From Prosapia bicincta (Eukaryota; Arthropoda; Insecta; Hemiptera; Cercopidae): a stretch of 64,000 bases of DNA. Location: positions 4,584,782 to 4,648,781 of the forward strand of contig JBAIZL010000010.1 in assembly GCA_036971475.1 (NCBI GenBank). The letters are read 5' to 3'. The translations under genes were made by a program, and so were the position numbers. Each line of letters begins with the position of its first letter. Position 1 is the stretch's first letter. The notes beneath the pieces were generated by a model that was not told the DNA's origin, made no database searches, and worked only from the letters and a program-made list of their open reading frames with translations. Shown one piece after another: positions 45,655 through 57,234 of this stretch.

Positions 45655-47990
45655 GGAGGAAGAAAAAAAGATGTTAGCGTACCTGTCTCCAGTCCACACA
45701 GAAGTAAATTCTTCTGGAGAAGGAAAAGAAAGAAAATGAAGGAATGATATTTGTGAGGTCTACTGTTATTCTGTCAGCATAAAATAAACAGGAATATGCT
45801 TTTTGGGAAGAGGCATAAAGGAATAACATTTGCACAGTTATTTGTTGCCAAAAGAGGCTTAAGAGCAGCAAACATAAAGGAAAATGCTTTGGCAAGAGGA
45901 AGAAAAAAAAAAGAATTGATATTCGCCTGGACCTCTGCAGTAAAAAAACCAGGAAATACTTTTTCTGGAGGAGGAAAAGCAGAAAGAGAAAAATATTGTC
46001 TGGCCTTGTCTCTTCTTAACCTCTGCAGTAAAAAGTGGGAAATGCGTAATGAGGAGAATGAAAAATAGAAAGAGAAAAATTATATTTGCCTGGTCTGGTC
46101 TCTTCGTGGCCTCTGCAGTAAAAAAAGAGAAATGCTTTATGAGGAGGAAAAACAATAGAAAGAGAAAAAAAATGATATTTGCCTGGCCTGAACTCTTCTT
46201 GACCCCTGCAGTATAAAAACAGGGAAATGCTTTATAAGGAGGAAACACAATAGAAAGAGACAAAATGATATTTGTCTTGCCTGGTCTCTTCTTGACCTCT
46301 GCAGTAAAAAAAGAGAGAAATGCTTTATGAGGAGGAAAAACAGTAGAAAGAGACAAAATTATATTTGCCTGGCCTAATGTCTTCTTGACCTCTGCAGTAA
46401 AAAAAGAGAAAAATGCTTTATGAGGAGGAAAAACAATAGAAAGAGAAAAAAATGATATTTGCCTGGCCTGAACTCTTCTTGACCCCTGCAGTATAAAAAG
46501 AGAAAATGCTTAATGAGGAAGAAAAACAATAGAAAGAGAAAAAAATGATATTTGCCTGGCCTGATCTCTTCTTGACCTCTGCAGTAAAAAAACAGGGAAA
46601 TGCTTTCTGAGGAGAAAGAACAATAGAAAGAGACAAAATTATATTTTCCTGGACTGATCTCTTCTTGACCTCTGCAGTAAAAAAAAGAGAAAAATGCTTT
46701 ATGAGGAGGAAAAACAATAGAAAGAGACAAAATTATATTTGCCTGGCCTAATCTCTTCTTGACCTCTGCAGTAAAAAAAGAGAAAAATGCTTTATGAGGA
46801 GGAAAAACAATAGAAAGAGAAAAAAATGATATTGGCCTGGCCTGATACTTGACCTCTGTAGTAAAAAAAATAGGGAAATGCTTTCTGAGGAGAAAGAACA
46901 ATAGAAAGAGACAAAATTATATTTGCCTGGCCTAATCTCTTCTTGACCTCTGCAGTAAAAAAAGAGAAAAATGCTTTATGAGGAGGAAAAACAATAGAAA
47001 GAGAAAAAAAATGATATTGGCCTGGCCTGATCTCTTCTTGACCTCTGCAGTAAAAAAAATAGGGAAATGCTTTCTGAGGAGAAAGAACAATAGAAAGAGA
47101 CAAAATTATATTTGCCTGGCCTAATCTCTTCTTGACCTCTGCAGTAAAAAAAGAGAAAAATGCTTTATGAGGAGGAAAAACAATAGAAAGAGAAAAAAAT
47201 GATATTGGCCTGGCCTGATCTCTTCTTGACCTCTGCAGTAAAAAAAATAGGGAAATGCTTTCTGAGGAGAAAGAACAATAGAAAGAGACAAAATGATATT
47301 TGCCTTGCCTGGTCTCTTCTTGACCTCTGCAGTAAAAAAAGAGAGAAATGCTTTATGAGGAGGAAAAACAGTAGAAAGAGACAAAATTATATTTGCCTGG
47401 CCTAATGTCTTCTTGACCTCTGCAGTAAAAAAAAAAAAAAAATGCTTTATGAGGAGGAAAAACAATAGAAAGAGAAAAAAATGATATTTGCCTGGCCTGA
47501 ACTCTTCTTGACCCCTGCAGTATAAAAAGAGAAAATGCTTAATGAGGAAGAAAAACAATAGAAAGAGAAAAAAATGATATTTGCCTGGCCTGATCTCTTC
47601 TTGACCTCTGCAGTAAAAAAAATAGGGAAATGCTTTCTGAGGAGAAAGAACAATAGAAAGAGACAAAATTATATTTGCCTGGCCTAATCTCTTCTTGACC
47701 TCTGCAGAAAAAAAGAGAAAAATGCTTTATGAGGAGGAAAAACAATAGAAAGAGAAAAAAATGATATTGGCCTGGCCTGATCTCTTCTTGACCTCTGCAG
47801 TAAAAAAAATAGGGAAATGCTTTCTGAGGAGAAAGAACAATAGAAAGAGACAAAACTATATTTGCCTGGCCTAATTTCTTTTTGACCCTGCAGTAAAAAA
47901 AGAGAAAAATGCTTTATGAGGAGAAAGAACAATAGAAAGAGAAAAATATTGTATTTATTTAGTCTCCTCTTGAATTCTGCTGTAAACAAC
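45655..47990 (+). repeat. About 95-bp minisatellite array
   Basis: The unit contains TTGCCTGGCCTAATCTCTTC, TTGACCTCTGCAGTAAAAAA and ATGCTTTATGAGGAGGAAAA, with CTCTGCAG starts about 92-96 bp apart (46388, 46480, 46576 and so on). Unit variants (TATAAAAAG with CCCCTGCAG; TAGGGAAATGCTTTCTGAGG) recur in fixed succession near 46.45-46.9 and 47.5-47.9 kb, indicating higher-order duplication. Divergent units occur at 45.65-46.0 kb. Minus-strand ORFs of 99-181 codons rich in F/S/L are repeat by-products. Confidence 0.9.
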
Positions 47991-48429
47991 AAGAAAATGT
48001 TCTTTTGGAAGAAGATGGAAAAGAGCAAATAGAAATAATATTTCCGCGTTCTTTTGATGTCCTGGCCATGGTAAAAAAATTAAAAGAAATAATGATATTA
48101 TTATTTAATTATTTTATACAATTCTAAGTAAACGTGATCCTTTGAAGTGAATATGTTATACGCGAAAGAGTTAGTCTGCAGTCACAAGGTCCGCAAACAT
48201 AATTGTTCTTTCAGTTGTGACGTTATATGCACATCATAAGCCCATATTAATAATGCGAATTCTTTCCGCATGGCTGCATTCAGAAATTTTGCCATTAAAT
48301 GACCAGCCGTTGTGCGGGAAGGGGAGCGAGGAGGGGTGGGTTATCAATCGTTCTATAATAATAACACCGACAAGAACAATAGAAGAAAGGAATGTTGTGG
48401 AAAGGGTGCAGGGGTTGCTGCTCCACCCG
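47991..48429. other. Spacer, nothing recognised
   Basis: No repeats. Slightly GC-richer segment at 48300-48430. Confidence 0.4.
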
Positions 48430-50880
48430 ACACCTTAGTCCTGAAATACTCGCAGTTTTTCCGTGTCGCTCTTTTTGTATTCCTTAGGCCTGACAACCCA
48501 GAAGGAACGAAAAAAATGCACAGATTTTTCCGTATCCTTATTTTTTATTTTGTAGACCTCAAACTGCAAATGAATGGAAAAACTTACGTATACTTCCTTC
48601 TTGATTTTTCCCGAGTCATTATTTTGTATTCTGTAGACGTGATTAAATAAAAAAACACGCGAATGTTTCCGGGTTGTTAATTGTTTTATTTTATACACCT
48701 CCAACTATGACGGAATGAAAAACTCGCGGATTTCCGTGTCGCTATATTTATATTCCTTAGGCCTCTAACTCTAGCTGAATGGAAAAATGCGCGTATACTT
48801 CGGTGTCGTTATTTAATATTCCGTATATTCCAACTGACTGCATGGAAATCCTCGCATATTTTTCCAAGTCGATATTTTGTATTCTGTAATTTTCCAACTG
48901 TGACTGAATGGAAAACCGCACTAACTTTTCGTATCGCTATTTTGTATACTGTACACCTCCGAGAGACTGGATGGAAAACCACTCTCGAATTAGGATATTT
49001 CCAAATCGTTATTTTATTTTTTAAACATCCAAATAGGACTGAATAGAAAAACTCGTCTACTTTTGTCTTCTTCATTTTGATGCTGCAGACCACCGACTGA
49101 CACTGAATGAAAAGACGTGCGACTATTCCCTTGTTATTATTTTTCAGAGTCCTTATTATGTATTCCGTAAACCTCTTTGACTAAATGCAAAAACGCGCGT
49201 ATGTCACGGGGTTATTTCTTATTCTGTAGACTTCCATCTATGACTAAATGCAAAAACGCGCGTATGTATCGGGGTTATTTTGTATTCTGTAGACTTCCAT
49301 CTATGACTAAATGCAAAAACGCGCGTATGTATCGGGGTTATTTTGTATTCTGTAGACTTCCATCTATGACTGAATGAAAAAACGCACGTTTTTATCTGTG
49401 TAGTTACGTATTATATGAAGACTTCGGACTGTGATTGAATGGAAAACCCGAGAATATCCTTAAGCTATAGTTGTTTTCCTTAGACCTGCAACTCTGACTG
49501 ACTGGAAAAACACGTGTATGTTTCTAGGTAATTTTTTATTTTATACACCGCCAACTGTGACTGAATTAAATCGCGTGTATTTTTCCGCCACGTTACGTTT
49601 TATTCTTTAGACCTGCGACTGTAACTGACTGGAAAAACGCGAGTATTTTTTCCGCCTCATTACTTTTTATTCTGTAGACCTCCGACTGTAACTGACTGGA
49701 AAAACGCACGTATTTTTCCGTCTCATTACTTTTTATTCTGTAGACCTCCGACTGTAACTGAATGGAAAAACGCGTGTATTTTTCCGACACATTACTTTTT
49801 ATTCTGTAGACCTCCGACTGTAACTGACTGGAAAAACGCACGTATTTTTCCGTCTCAGTACGTTTTATTCTAAAGACCTTAAAACTGTGACTGAATAAAA
49901 ACGCGCGTATTTTTCCGTATCGTTACTTTTTACTCTGTAAACTTCTGACTGTAACTGACTGGAAAAAGGCGCGTCTTTTTCAGTCTCAGTACGTTTTATT
50001 CTGAAGACCTTAAAACTGTGACTGAATAAAAACGCGCGTATTTTTCCGTATCGTTACTTTTTATTCTGTAGACCTCCGACTATAACTAACTGAAAAAGCC
50101 CGTGTATTTTTTCTTGTCGTTACTTTTTATTCTGTGGACCTCCGACTGTAACTGACTGAAAAAACCCGCGTATTTTTCCGTCTCGTTACTTCTTATTCTG
50201 TAGACCTGCGACTGTAACTGACTGAAAAACCTGCGACTTTTTTCGTCTTGTTACTTCTTATTCTATAGACCTCCGACTGTGACTGACTGGAAAACCGCGC
50301 GGATTTTTCAGCCGCGTTACTTTTTATTCTGTGGACCTGCGACTGTAACTAAATGGAATAAAGCGCGTATTTTTCCGCCTCGTTATATTTTATTCTGTAG
50401 ACCTTGGACTGTGACTGGCTGGAAAAACGCGCGTATTTTTCAGCCTCGTCTCTTTTTATTCTGTAGATCTCCGACTGTAACTGACTGGATAAATGCGCGT
50501 ATTTTTCCGCCTCATTACGTTTTATTCTGTGAACCACCGACTGTAACTGACTGGGAAAACGCGCGTATTTTTCCGCCTCGTTATTTTTCATTTTGTAGAC
50601 CTCCGAATGTGACTGACTGGAAAAACGCGCTGTTTTTTCCGTGTAGTTATTTTTTATTCTGTAGACCTCCAACTGTGACAGATTGGAAAAACGCGCGCAT
50701 GTTTCCGGGTTATTTTTTATTTTATAGACTACAGATCCAACCGTGTCTGAATGAAAAACTCGTGGATTTTTCCATGTAGTTATTTTTTATTCTGTAGACC
50801 TTCTAGTGAGACTGAATGCTTATATTTCCTTCTTGTTATTTTGTGTTCTGTAGAAGTATTTTGTGACTGAAGATAGATGA
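48430..50880 (+). repeat. About 65-bp minisatellite array
   Basis: Unit: TTATTCTGTAGACCTCCGAC, TGTAACTGACTGGAAAAACG, CGCGTATTTTTCCG. The period is about 64-66 bp in the well-preserved core (49600-50700). Units become progressively more divergent toward both borders (48430-49200 and 50800-50880). The CGCG in most units makes it unusually CpG-rich for the window. Minus- and plus-strand ORFs up to 166 codons are by-products. Confidence 0.9.
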
Positions 50881-51831
50881 ATTTTGTTTTATTTTTTTAC
50901 TATCAATGCAACCTATGTAAGTTTAGACCTGTAGAATATATTGACCAAAGGTGAGTATAATTTTACGCAATTTAAAGATTTCAGATATCGTGTAACCAGC
51001 AAGGCGTTTGTGGTTTCAGACATCCAAAAAGGTTAGAGTATTATTGCAGTAAGGAAGTTAGATACGACAGGAATATTCAACTGTGGCGAACCTACTCTTT
51101 ACCGGAGTCAAAGGGAGGCGTTGCTTTTGATACTCTATATAGAGATAATAAATGGAATACAGTAGGACTATAGGCCATGACGCGTCTCTAGTTTACCAAG
51201 TGCAGTGCAGGGCCACTAGTTAGGAATGACATAGATATACTAAAAAAAAAGAACGGTACGGAAGAATGTAAGGGACAACGCCTTAGGGGCTTCATGGAGT
51301 GGGATCAAGAATTAGGTATATGGTCATTGGTAGGACTCAAGCAAAGCTACCATTTAACAGGGTTGACAGAAGTGTTACCCGTTATCCCCCCCTCTATAGG
51401 AAGAGAAATAATAAAGAATAAACGGTACTATTTCACTCCCCGTATAGGAAGAGATATAATGAAGAGTAAATGGTACTATAGTAGTGCACGACTAAGATAC
51501 AATAGTTTCCCTTTATGGGTTGAGCCTCTACTCTTCACAGAGAACATACTACCAAGGAGAGGTCCTACCTTTTACCTGCTGAACATAGACGGTTATCTCA
51601 TGATTAATGAAAAGTAGAAAGTTAGGGTCGAAATGTAGAATAATAGAAATGTTCTGAGAAAATTTGTAGGACCCTTAGGTTACTAAGGGATGGATTGAGG
51701 TCGTCTATCGGGAAAAACAAGAAAGCGTAACCCAAAGGATCCTTGAGGGTTAAAGGGCTACAGGAACCAAGCAGGAGCTATTTCAGAGACAACCTATATA
51801 AGTTATCAGGCATAACAAGTAATATTAAAAA
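50881..51831. other. Spacer with a decayed short repeat
   Basis: Around 51110-51500, strings of the form CC(G/T)(C/T)(T)ATAGGAAGAGA(A/T)ATAA followed by AAA(C/T)GGTACTAT recur two to three times at roughly 60 bp. They create a 107-codon ORF (51294-51617) with no recognised domain. Probably another decayed array. Confidence 0.4.
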
Positions 51832-52391
51832 AAAAAGTTAGTCAACTCCTATTCAGGCCAAGAAAACAAATTAGTTTAGTTACTTTTTATTTTATAATTA
51901 CAATTAATATAAATATATATGCACACATGACAGAATCAGAATTATTGGTGCCAAAATAGAAAGCGAAGTTCCTTGCGATTTTCCATTTTCTTCTATGCAG
52001 TGTATGGTGTTTGACTAATATTTTTGATTCTTACTGTGGCTTGATTTTTGTGTTTTTGAAGCTAATGGCAGTCTATAATTTCTCATCTGTCCATCTCTTG
52101 TTTTGCTTCATTATTGCAAGGAACCTATCTGTTATAATTTCATATATACCTTCAAGTTACAGATTCCCAGCAATGGGAATGACGGCTCAGAGCCAAAGTG
52201 CTGGATTTCAAACATGTAGTTCCTCAGTTCGAATCCGACTCAGATACCAGCCTTTTAAAATTTTAATTAATATAATATTTGAAAAAACTGTATTAACATC
52301 TAGTGTTACCACAACAGATTTCAGAAAATGATTTTGAACTTAATTGGATGAATAAAAACGTATTTGATTAACGACTGAAAATTTGTACAAA

Positions 52392-52392
<1 letters not shown>
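51832..52392 (+). repeat. Dispersed 450-bp repeat family, copy 4 (tRNA-like centre)
   Basis: Begins GTTAGTCAACTCCTATTCAG, as in copy 3, and ends TTGGATGAATAAAAACGTAT, as in copy 1. It contains the better-preserved tRNA-like block. The right end passes into a TA microsatellite at 52396-52442. Confidence 0.65.
52174..52250 (+). other. tRNA-like block inside the dispersed repeat
   Basis: GGGAATGACGGCTCAGAGCC could be a decayed acceptor/D-arm with an A box, and CAGTTCGAATCCGACTC is a near-perfect T-arm/B box. The spacing (about 45 nt) fits a tRNA-derived SINE head. No anticodon arm with good pairing was found, so it is not a functional tRNA. Confidence 0.45.

Positions 52393-52395
<3 letters not shown>

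Positions 52396-52442
<47 letters not shown>
52396..52442. repeat. TA microsatellite
   Basis: Uninterrupted (TA)n next to the right end of the dispersed repeat. Confidence 0.95.
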
Positions 52443-52444
<2 letters not shown>

Positions 52445-54740
52445 CTGAAAAGAAGAAGGAACACGGAAAAAGGAAAGAACGTAACAGACGGGAAGTAATA
52501 GCCCGAAGTAATAACACACGAGCAAGTTCGCGCGCGTACACACACAACTAATAATCAAATATTGTAAGTTTACAAATAATTAATCAAGGATAAAATCAAG
52601 GATAATGATCCCATTATTATAAATAATAATAAAATCGTCAGAACCGCAGAAACCGGTGACCGTTCGCTAAGTCGCAGATAGTTTTGTTCGGCCTGGTTGC
52701 AGGGTAACCTGCAATACCCAGTGGCGACAATTATAATGGAAAAAGCATCGGAAAGTCCAGACAAAGTAAAACAATTAGGCAGTGCCGTAAGGCTCCGTAG
52801 GTTGCAAACGGGCTGCAACCTCGGAAGTGATCAGTTAAGATAGTCTCTGACCGAAGAGAATACAGGGTATATATCCGCTGCGGTCTGATTTTCTGGACAT
52901 TCACAGTTAAGAATGACATAGGATTTGTTTGTTAATAAATAACCTATGACCTGAGATCCGGTGTCTTAAATAATTTAAAATGACAATATATTTCCTTCAA
53001 TAGAATAAATCACAAAGTATTAAGCAGTATGTATCTATTTCCCATATAACAGCCCTTAAAGTTTTGATGATTACGATTTCTTTGCACTAAAACTAACACT
53101 TTACGATCTGCAACTCACATAGATTTTATGCACTAGCATATGGTTGTTTGGTAATGCATGCTCAAAGTGTGTAAGTTTATTTGTGTACAGCGGTCCATGA
53201 TGCTCACTCTCAGCGCTTCGCACGGTCATGTTACATGTTCGCCTGAACAAAAAACGTAGTTCAGCAGTTTGTATTACATACATAATGGCGAATGTTGGAG
53301 CCGAATTTACACACACGAACGAAGGCTGTACTATGATAAACCAAGTGATAAATGAATTCACGCGATCTTTACATCTGTCACAAGAGGAGACGCGTGATTA
53401 ATTATCCACTGATTTGTGCGACGTGATTCTGTCTGACCTCTAAATATCACAGCGGACAGGAGGGCGGATTTTAGGGATAACATATTTCCCTGTTTTTAGG
53501 GATAACATATCGTCCTGTTTCTACGTGATCTTCAACCGTCCTAATGTTTGCACGAACCTAATCACTATACATTTTATTTATATATGCATGCTTATTGGGA
53601 TATTTTTTTACAGTTTTAAAATTTTCTTTACCTTTAAATTAATTTTACCTTCTAGTGCCCTGACTATTTCTCTAGTCGTATGAATAAATTGCAACGTTTT
53701 TGATAATTTTGCAAACGTCTGAGACGAAACATTAAAAAAAATTATTCCTTTGGAAAAACTATAGAAAAGGTAGTAGCAAGAAACATGTTCGTAAATAAAA
53801 AATTTAGAACAAATCTATTACTTCTAAAATAAAAATACCAACAATTAATTTTGAGCTAAACTTGGCGACAGAGGTTTTACGCTATTAAAAATACGATAAA
53901 GAGTTAAACTATATTCATATATGATACATTAGGCTATATTAAAAAACGTAATATAGTAAAACAAAATGTTCACGAGATAACTTAAACTGAAACTTGGAAA
54001 GAATTTTGCAATTTATAAATATTACAATGATAGAAATAAAGGATCATAAAATATTTACATAATAAGCATTTTATAAAAAATAAATAACTCACTATTTTGT
54101 TGTTTTGAAATTTGCATTTTATCTATTTAAAAAAAATTGATAGATTCTAAAAGCAAAAGATTTTTTCATGCAAAATATCATTCTTTTGTAATAAATTGAA
54201 GCCATTTAAAATACCCATTTCGTCGCGTTACAATTTTCTTGTCAATCATTTACCACACCGCTGTCGTTATCAAAAACCTGAACCAGGGAATTGCTGCTTT
54301 TCGGTATAAATATTTGTATTGAAAGTTTTGCACTATCTGTGATTTACATAGTTACTGGTTTTACTTAAGGTCTGAAGGTCGGGAAGAAAAGCCAGACGAA
54401 TTCCGGATCCGCCGCAGCTAGAGATACTGCATTAATCAAGCCGACTTAAATATTTATAAAAAGAAAAGGAATACAACAAAGGAAGGGCAACGGGCAGAGG
54501 AATGTTTCACAATGTACAGATGGAGTTGTCTTTGTCAGACGGAGATAATTTAGTGAGCAAGGAGCAAGACAGGTTAGGTTGGCGAAGACCCACTTCCGGT
54601 TTACACACTTGTACAGTGCGCGAGAATACGAGATCTCAACCTGCTCTACTTGTGTTTGCTTATATTTATGCCACCGCAATAAGAGCGTAAACACATACAT
54701 ATAAGAAAGGCACTGGCTCTCTCAAGTACGTATTCTTGTA
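52443..54740. other. Intergenic, nothing recognised
   Basis: Moderately GC-rich segments at 52620-52920 and 53100-53530 lie in AT-rich sequence. A short direct duplication TTTTAGGGATAACATAT occurs twice near 53468-53515. The 60-90 codon ORFs here have no recognisable domains. Confidence 0.4.
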
Positions 54741-55380
54741 TTCTCTATGAGATGATAACCTTTACGTCTTTCTTGGCTGTTTCTACATGACGTCCACGAG
54801 AAATATACTTCGAGCTTTCAAATCTTTGTGTTATGTATTTATTTATATTTAAATGTTTGCATAATTATATTATATAATTATTTTATTTATTATACGCAAA
54901 AGTCTACTTGGTTTCAAGGATTTCTTGTACCGTTGTGCTCTTGACTTGGAACATCTCTACGAGATGATAACCTTTACGTCTTTCTTGGCTGTTTTTACAT
55001 GACGTCCACGAGAAATATACTTCGAGCTTTCACATCTTTGTGTTATGTATTTATTTATATTTAAATGTTTCCATAATTATATTATATAATTAATTTTATT
55101 TATTATACGCAAAAGTCTACTTGGTTTCAAGGATTTCTTGTACCGTTGTGCTCTTGACTTGGAACATCTCTACGAGATGATAACCTTTACGTCTTTCTTG
55201 GCTGTTTCTACATGACGTCCACGAGAAATATACTTCGAGCTTTCAAATCTTTGTGTTATGTATTTATTTATATTTAAATGTTTGCATAATTATATTATAT
55301 AATTAATTTTATTTATTATACGCAAAAGTCTATTTGGTTTCAAGGATTTCTTGTACCGTTGTGCTCTTGACTTAGAAAAC
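54741..55380 (+). repeat. 212-bp tandem triplication
   Basis: Three copies start at about 54749, 54961 and 55174 (GAGATGATAACCTTTACGTC in each). They differ by a handful of bases, such as TTTGCATAAT/TTTCCATAAT. Each ends GTACCGTTGTGCTCTTGACT. The high identity implies recent duplication. Confidence 0.95.
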
Positions 55381-55829
55381 ACGCGATCAACAATAAAAAC
55401 AAACGCAGAGAATAAATTCATTTTGTTTTAAGTAGAAAATTTACTAATATTTATCCTTTTTCAGTATTCTGTGGATTATGAATCATCCTGTAACAACTTT
55501 TATATTGCCTTTCTGATTGAAATCCCGAATTTTATGAAATTTGCAAGCGATTAAAGCAAAGTAGAAATACAAAAACAACTCATTATGATACACATATACA
55601 CGGGTCTACAGGTATTTCTCAAGACTACGGTGCGATAAAGTGATTCATAAAATAAAAAGTAGTTACATTGAGAAACAGTTATGTCCACGGAAACTCTTCG
55701 CGTTAACTAAGGTATGGTAGAAGAAGAATATAGGCTACTACTAATAAAAAAAAGAAAAGGTTCTGAGAACATAAGCATGAAATACTTTAATAAAAAACTA
55801 ATAAAGAACTACCATTATTTCAAACAATT
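55381..55829. other. Spacer, nothing recognised
   Basis: No repeat or coding similarity seen. Confidence 0.4.
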
Positions 55830-56118
55830 TTGTTTTAATGGGCTACTATTTATTTTTCTTGTCGAATACATCTCAGTAAAATATTAACAACGTTTTAATG
55901 GGCTACTATATGTTTATCCTGTCTTGTATATCTGAGTAAAATAGTAACAACGTTTTAATGGAATACTATATGTTTATCTTGTTTTGTATATCTGAGTAAA
56001 AGATTAACAACGTTTTAATGGGATACTATATGTTTATCTTGTCTTGTATATCTGAGTAAAATAGTAACAACGTTTTAACGGGATACTATATGTTTATCTT
56101 GTCGAATACATCTCAGTT
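55830..56118 (+). repeat. 60-bp tandem repeat, about 5 units
   Basis: CAACGTTTTAATGGGCTACT, ATATGTTTATCTTGTCTTGT and ATATCTGAGTAAAATAGTAA recur at about 60-bp spacing. The first and last units share the variant TCTTGTCGAATACATCTCAG. Confidence 0.92.
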
Positions 56119-57234
56119 AAATAAGAAGTTTCGTAAAATCAATTATTTCCAAGTTATAAGCTGTAAGCTAAAGAAATATTTTTCAAATAAATTACGACAA
56201 TATTGGTGTTTATTACTTTTTTTTAAATAGTGGGTGGACGAATCGTTATTGTCCAAGCAGAGAGTCTTTCTCAGTACCAGTACTCATATACATTCGTTCC
56301 TCTGCTCTTATTTATATCCACGATTGCTGACAATATTTAAATAAATATTAGGCCTATTTACATTACAGAAAATGTGTTGAAATTAAAATACACTATTTAA
56401 GGAAGTAAAAATTATATAACTATATTGAAATTAAATTTTATTCGACTATTTAACTCAAAAATTTACTGATCACGAAAAATGAACATCAACAATAGTTTGT
56501 TGATTAAAAACCACCAGCAAATATACTAAATATTATAAAGCGTAATCAATTTTCCGCTTGTAAATTTTATTACAGCAAATACTAATATATTTGGCATGTT
56601 TTAGGCCCAATAACTTTTGATAATCCTCCGTCATTACGTAAATGCAATAGCTGTAACGTAACCCCGTTACGTTTACTGTACGGTATAGGCTACGTAGGAC
56701 ACAATAACAACTTGAATCTAAAGCAAGGGACATTAGAAATGAGAATAATGATATTATTAAATCTGTTTATAAATTTTAATTATCCTTCCTTATGAAAAAT
56801 AAGTCTGTAAAGCTTCACCGCACCCCCGAAATGCAAGCTTTAATCATTGTTCTGAAAATCCCGCAGAAAATGTAAATATTTATACGCTTAACTCGTGCAG
56901 GATGTCTATAGAGAGTGGCTTTTGTTCAAAATTAAAAGTTGCTTTCGAGTTTCATGGTAACATAAGACTTTTCAGAATAGCGTATAAATTCACTGTCGAT
57001 GACAGTAAACCACGATTAAATAATATTTTTTTTACGTATGAGATGTTTGGTGTAGTGAGTACAGCACATGGCTACTACCCTAAATATACCGGGTGCGAAT
57101 CCGGTAAATTTATTCATCAATAAATTTCTATGCGTTTTACAGCCCCCATTTCTACCAGTATGAGAACATTTGTACTTTAGGTAATAATGATAACGTATGA
57201 CAATAATGGACGGCTAAATTAGAGCGCTGGTCGC
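56119..57234. other. Spacer, nothing recognised
   Basis: AT-rich. ORFs at 56533-56733 (minus) and 56902-57123 (plus) have no recognisable domain. Confidence 0.4.

Noticed and set aside
45796..48028. Minus-strand ORFs up to 181 codons rich in F, S and L
   Set aside because: Translations of the 95-bp array (A-rich on the plus strand, giving F/S on the minus). Several overlapping frames are open at once.
50279..50779. 166-codon ORF
   Set aside because: Translation of the 65-bp array; an opposite-strand ORF covers the same bases.
52174..52250. Functional tRNA gene
   Set aside because: The B box is good but there is no acceptor-stem pairing and no acceptable anticodon arm. It lies inside a dispersed repeat.
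53466..53520. Homing-endonuclease-like TAGGGATAACA site, twice
   Set aside because: Only the left part of an I-SceI-type site is present, and the duplication is a short local repeat.
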